From contig NZ_CP054022.1 in NCBI RefSeq assembly GCF_005862305.2, positions 1 through 64,000 of the forward strand: a stretch of DNA of 64,000 nt. The letters are read 5' to 3'. The position numbers were made by a program, and so were the translations under genes. Source of the stretch: Rhizobium indicum (GTDB lineage Bacteria; Pseudomonadota; Alphaproteobacteria; Rhizobiales; Rhizobiaceae). Positions within the stretch are counted from its first letter, which is position 1, and each line of letters begins with the position of its first letter. The notes under the pieces are model-generated. The model was not told the origin of the DNA. It saw only the letters and a list, made by a program, of their open reading frames with translations, and searched no databases. Shown in pieces: positions 63,027 to 64,000 of the stretch.

Positions 63027-64000
63027 ATGCAATATCAGGCGGTCGTGCGAAAATTCGGCCCGGCTCAGGATGTCGTTGAGCTCGAGCAGGCTGCGCTGCC
63101 GCCGCTGGCGCGCGACGAGGTGAGGGTACGTCTGCTGGCGCGGGCGATCAATCCGTCCGATATCATCACCATATCAGGAGCCTATAGCGGACGCACGACA
63201 TTACCTTTCATTCCCGGCTTCGAAGCATTCGGCGTGGTCGAACAGTGCGGTGAGGAGGTTCATGGGCTTTCCCCCGGGACACGCGTGCTGCCGGTGCGCA
63301 GCGCCGGCGGGTGGCAGGAATTCAAGGATACCGATCCCGGCTGGTGCCTTCGTGTTCCAGACGAGCTTACCGACTTCGAAGCTGCAACGAGCTACGTCAA
63401 TCCGATGACGGCCTGGTTGATGCTGCGTGCCAAGATCGGGCTGAGGCCAGGCATGCGCATCGCCATCAATGCCGCCGCCTCTTCGATCGGAGCGATATTG
63501 ATCGGTCTCGCCAATGCCGCCGGCGTGGAGCCGGTCGCCATCGTCCGCAGCGAAGGATCACTTGAGCGCCTGCGCGGCCGGGTCGAGGCTATCATCATCG
63601 ATAGAGAGGAAAGCGAAAGCGATCTGGTCGCCGGGCTCACCGGCCGGCATGGGCTCGACGCTGTGCTTGACTGCGTCGGAGGAGCGCGCGCATCCGTCCT
63701 CGCCGATGCGCTCAAGCCCGGCGGGCATTTCGTGCATTACGGCCTGCTTTCGGGCCAAAGCATTCCGGCTTCCTTCTGGGCCTCCCATCCCGATATCGCC
63801 TTTTCCTATTGTCACCTCCGTGAATGGGTTCATTCGCAAGCGATGGGCGACGTCCAGCGGGCCTATTCCGAGATCGCGGCGCATATCGTTTCGAAGGTCA
63901 TAGCGACCGAGGTGCGGGAGGTATTCCCCTTGGAAAATGTCCGGCAAGCCCTGCACTCCGCTCTTCCCTTTCGAACGGGCGGCAAGGTGCTCTTGGCCTG
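63027..64000 (+). CDS. Quinone oxidoreductase/MDR-family dehydrogenase, right end cut
   Basis: A medium-chain reductase running off the right edge with 324 residues visible from ATG 63027 (MQYQAVVRKFGPAQDVVELEQ). The last bases are TG after LLA, so the stop may be the very next codon. The nucleotide site is IAINAAASSIGAILIGLA (about 149-166). Earlier motifs RAINPSDIITISGAYS and PFIPGFEAFGVVEQCG are typical. No zinc ligands, so it belongs to the zinc-free quinone oxidoreductase/trans-2-enoyl-CoA reductase (MECR-like) branch. Divergent from the thioesterase operon, which makes an enoyl-thioester reductase role plausible. Confidence 0.85.
   Translation, partial: MQYQAVVRKFGPAQDVVELEQAALPPLARDEVRVRLLARAINPSDIITISGAYSGRTTLPFIPGFEAFGVVEQCGEEVHGLSPGTRVLPVRSAGGWQEFKDTDPGWCLRVPDELTDFEAATSYVNPMTAWLMLRAKIGLRPGMRIAINAAASSIGAILIGLANAAGVEPVAIVRSEGSLERLRGRVEAIIIDREESESDLVAGLTGRHGLDAVLDCVGGARASVLADALKPGGHFVHYGLLSGQSIPASFWASHPDIAFSYCHLREWVHSQAMGDVQRAYSEIAAHIVSKVIATEVREVFPLENVRQALHSALPFRTGGKVLLA

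Overview
The window looks like an accessory replicon, or a plasmid-like region, of a Rhizobium of the leguminosarum/etli group. The evidence is high GC with strong GC3 bias, a run of catabolic operons each with an importer and a local regulator, RIME-type and other rhizobial intergenic palindromes, CTTGAA-N17-CTACCT type promoter spacing, a candidate anti-Shine-Dalgarno sRNA of the rhizobial cuckoo/ar14 kind, and two 16-bp palindromes matching the RepB (parS) consensus of repABC plasmids. All family assignments come from reading the sequence; no database search was run.

Layout. 0-7.3 kb: amino-acid metabolism, with the frameshifted tail of a GntR regulator, proC-like reductase, XRE-cupin regulator divergent from a class III omega-aminotransferase, AraC regulator, dadA and alanine racemase divergent from an Lrp/AsnC regulator. 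7.3-20 kb: a leftward cluster with a branched-chain-type ABC importer (livJHMGF), aspartate-type aminotransferase, NAC-like LysR regulator, hydantoinase/oxoprolinase subunits hyuA and hyuB (separated by a RIME element), SDR and HpcH/HpaI aldolase. Two near-identical ATA-N9-TAT sites, upstream of livJ and of hyuA, suggest joint control by the NAC-like protein. 20-23 kb: FAD amine/D-amino-acid oxidoreductase, DHDPS-family lyase and GntR regulator. 23.3-28.4 kb: TRAP transporter, zinc dehydrogenase and GntR regulator. 28.5-30.8 kb: small proteins around an EcfG-like ECF sigma gene, two of them behind GGAAC-N16-GGTT motifs, plus a terminator whose loop holds a pair of IS3-family-like ends.

30.9-50.1 kb is the most interesting part: an apparently complete route for the plant cell-wall sugar D-apiose. 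A GntR regulator faces a RuBisCO-like protein (oiaX), a DUF1537 kinase (oiaK), D-apionate oxidoisomerase (apnO), a ribose-type ABC importer, D-apiose dehydrogenase (apsD), D-apionate lactonase (apnL) and a DhaK/DhaL kinase. Next come a second, oligosaccharide-type ABC importer and a signal-less apiosidase-like (DUF5060/DUF4038) glycosidase. The 13-mer CTCATYATACCAG lies upstream of three transcription units (oiaX, apnO, second importer) and ties them into one regulon. I propose that free apiose enters by the first importer, and that apiosides enter by the second and are cleaved in the cytoplasm.

50.2-52.0 kb: a GNAT acetyltransferase and a protein-L-isoaspartate methyltransferase-like gene. 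52.0-55.25 kb: a gene-poor, apparently decayed stretch with the candidate sRNA and both parS-like sites. 55.25-64 kb: YihY-type membrane protein, cystathionine-gamma-synthase-family enzyme, secreted cupin, NmrA-like and AhpD-like proteins, then an acyl-CoA cluster (thioesterase, acyl-CoA ligase, a thiolase lacking its second catalytic cysteine) divergent from a quinone-oxidoreductase-like gene that runs off the right edge. No tRNA, rRNA, CRISPR array or intact transposase was seen.
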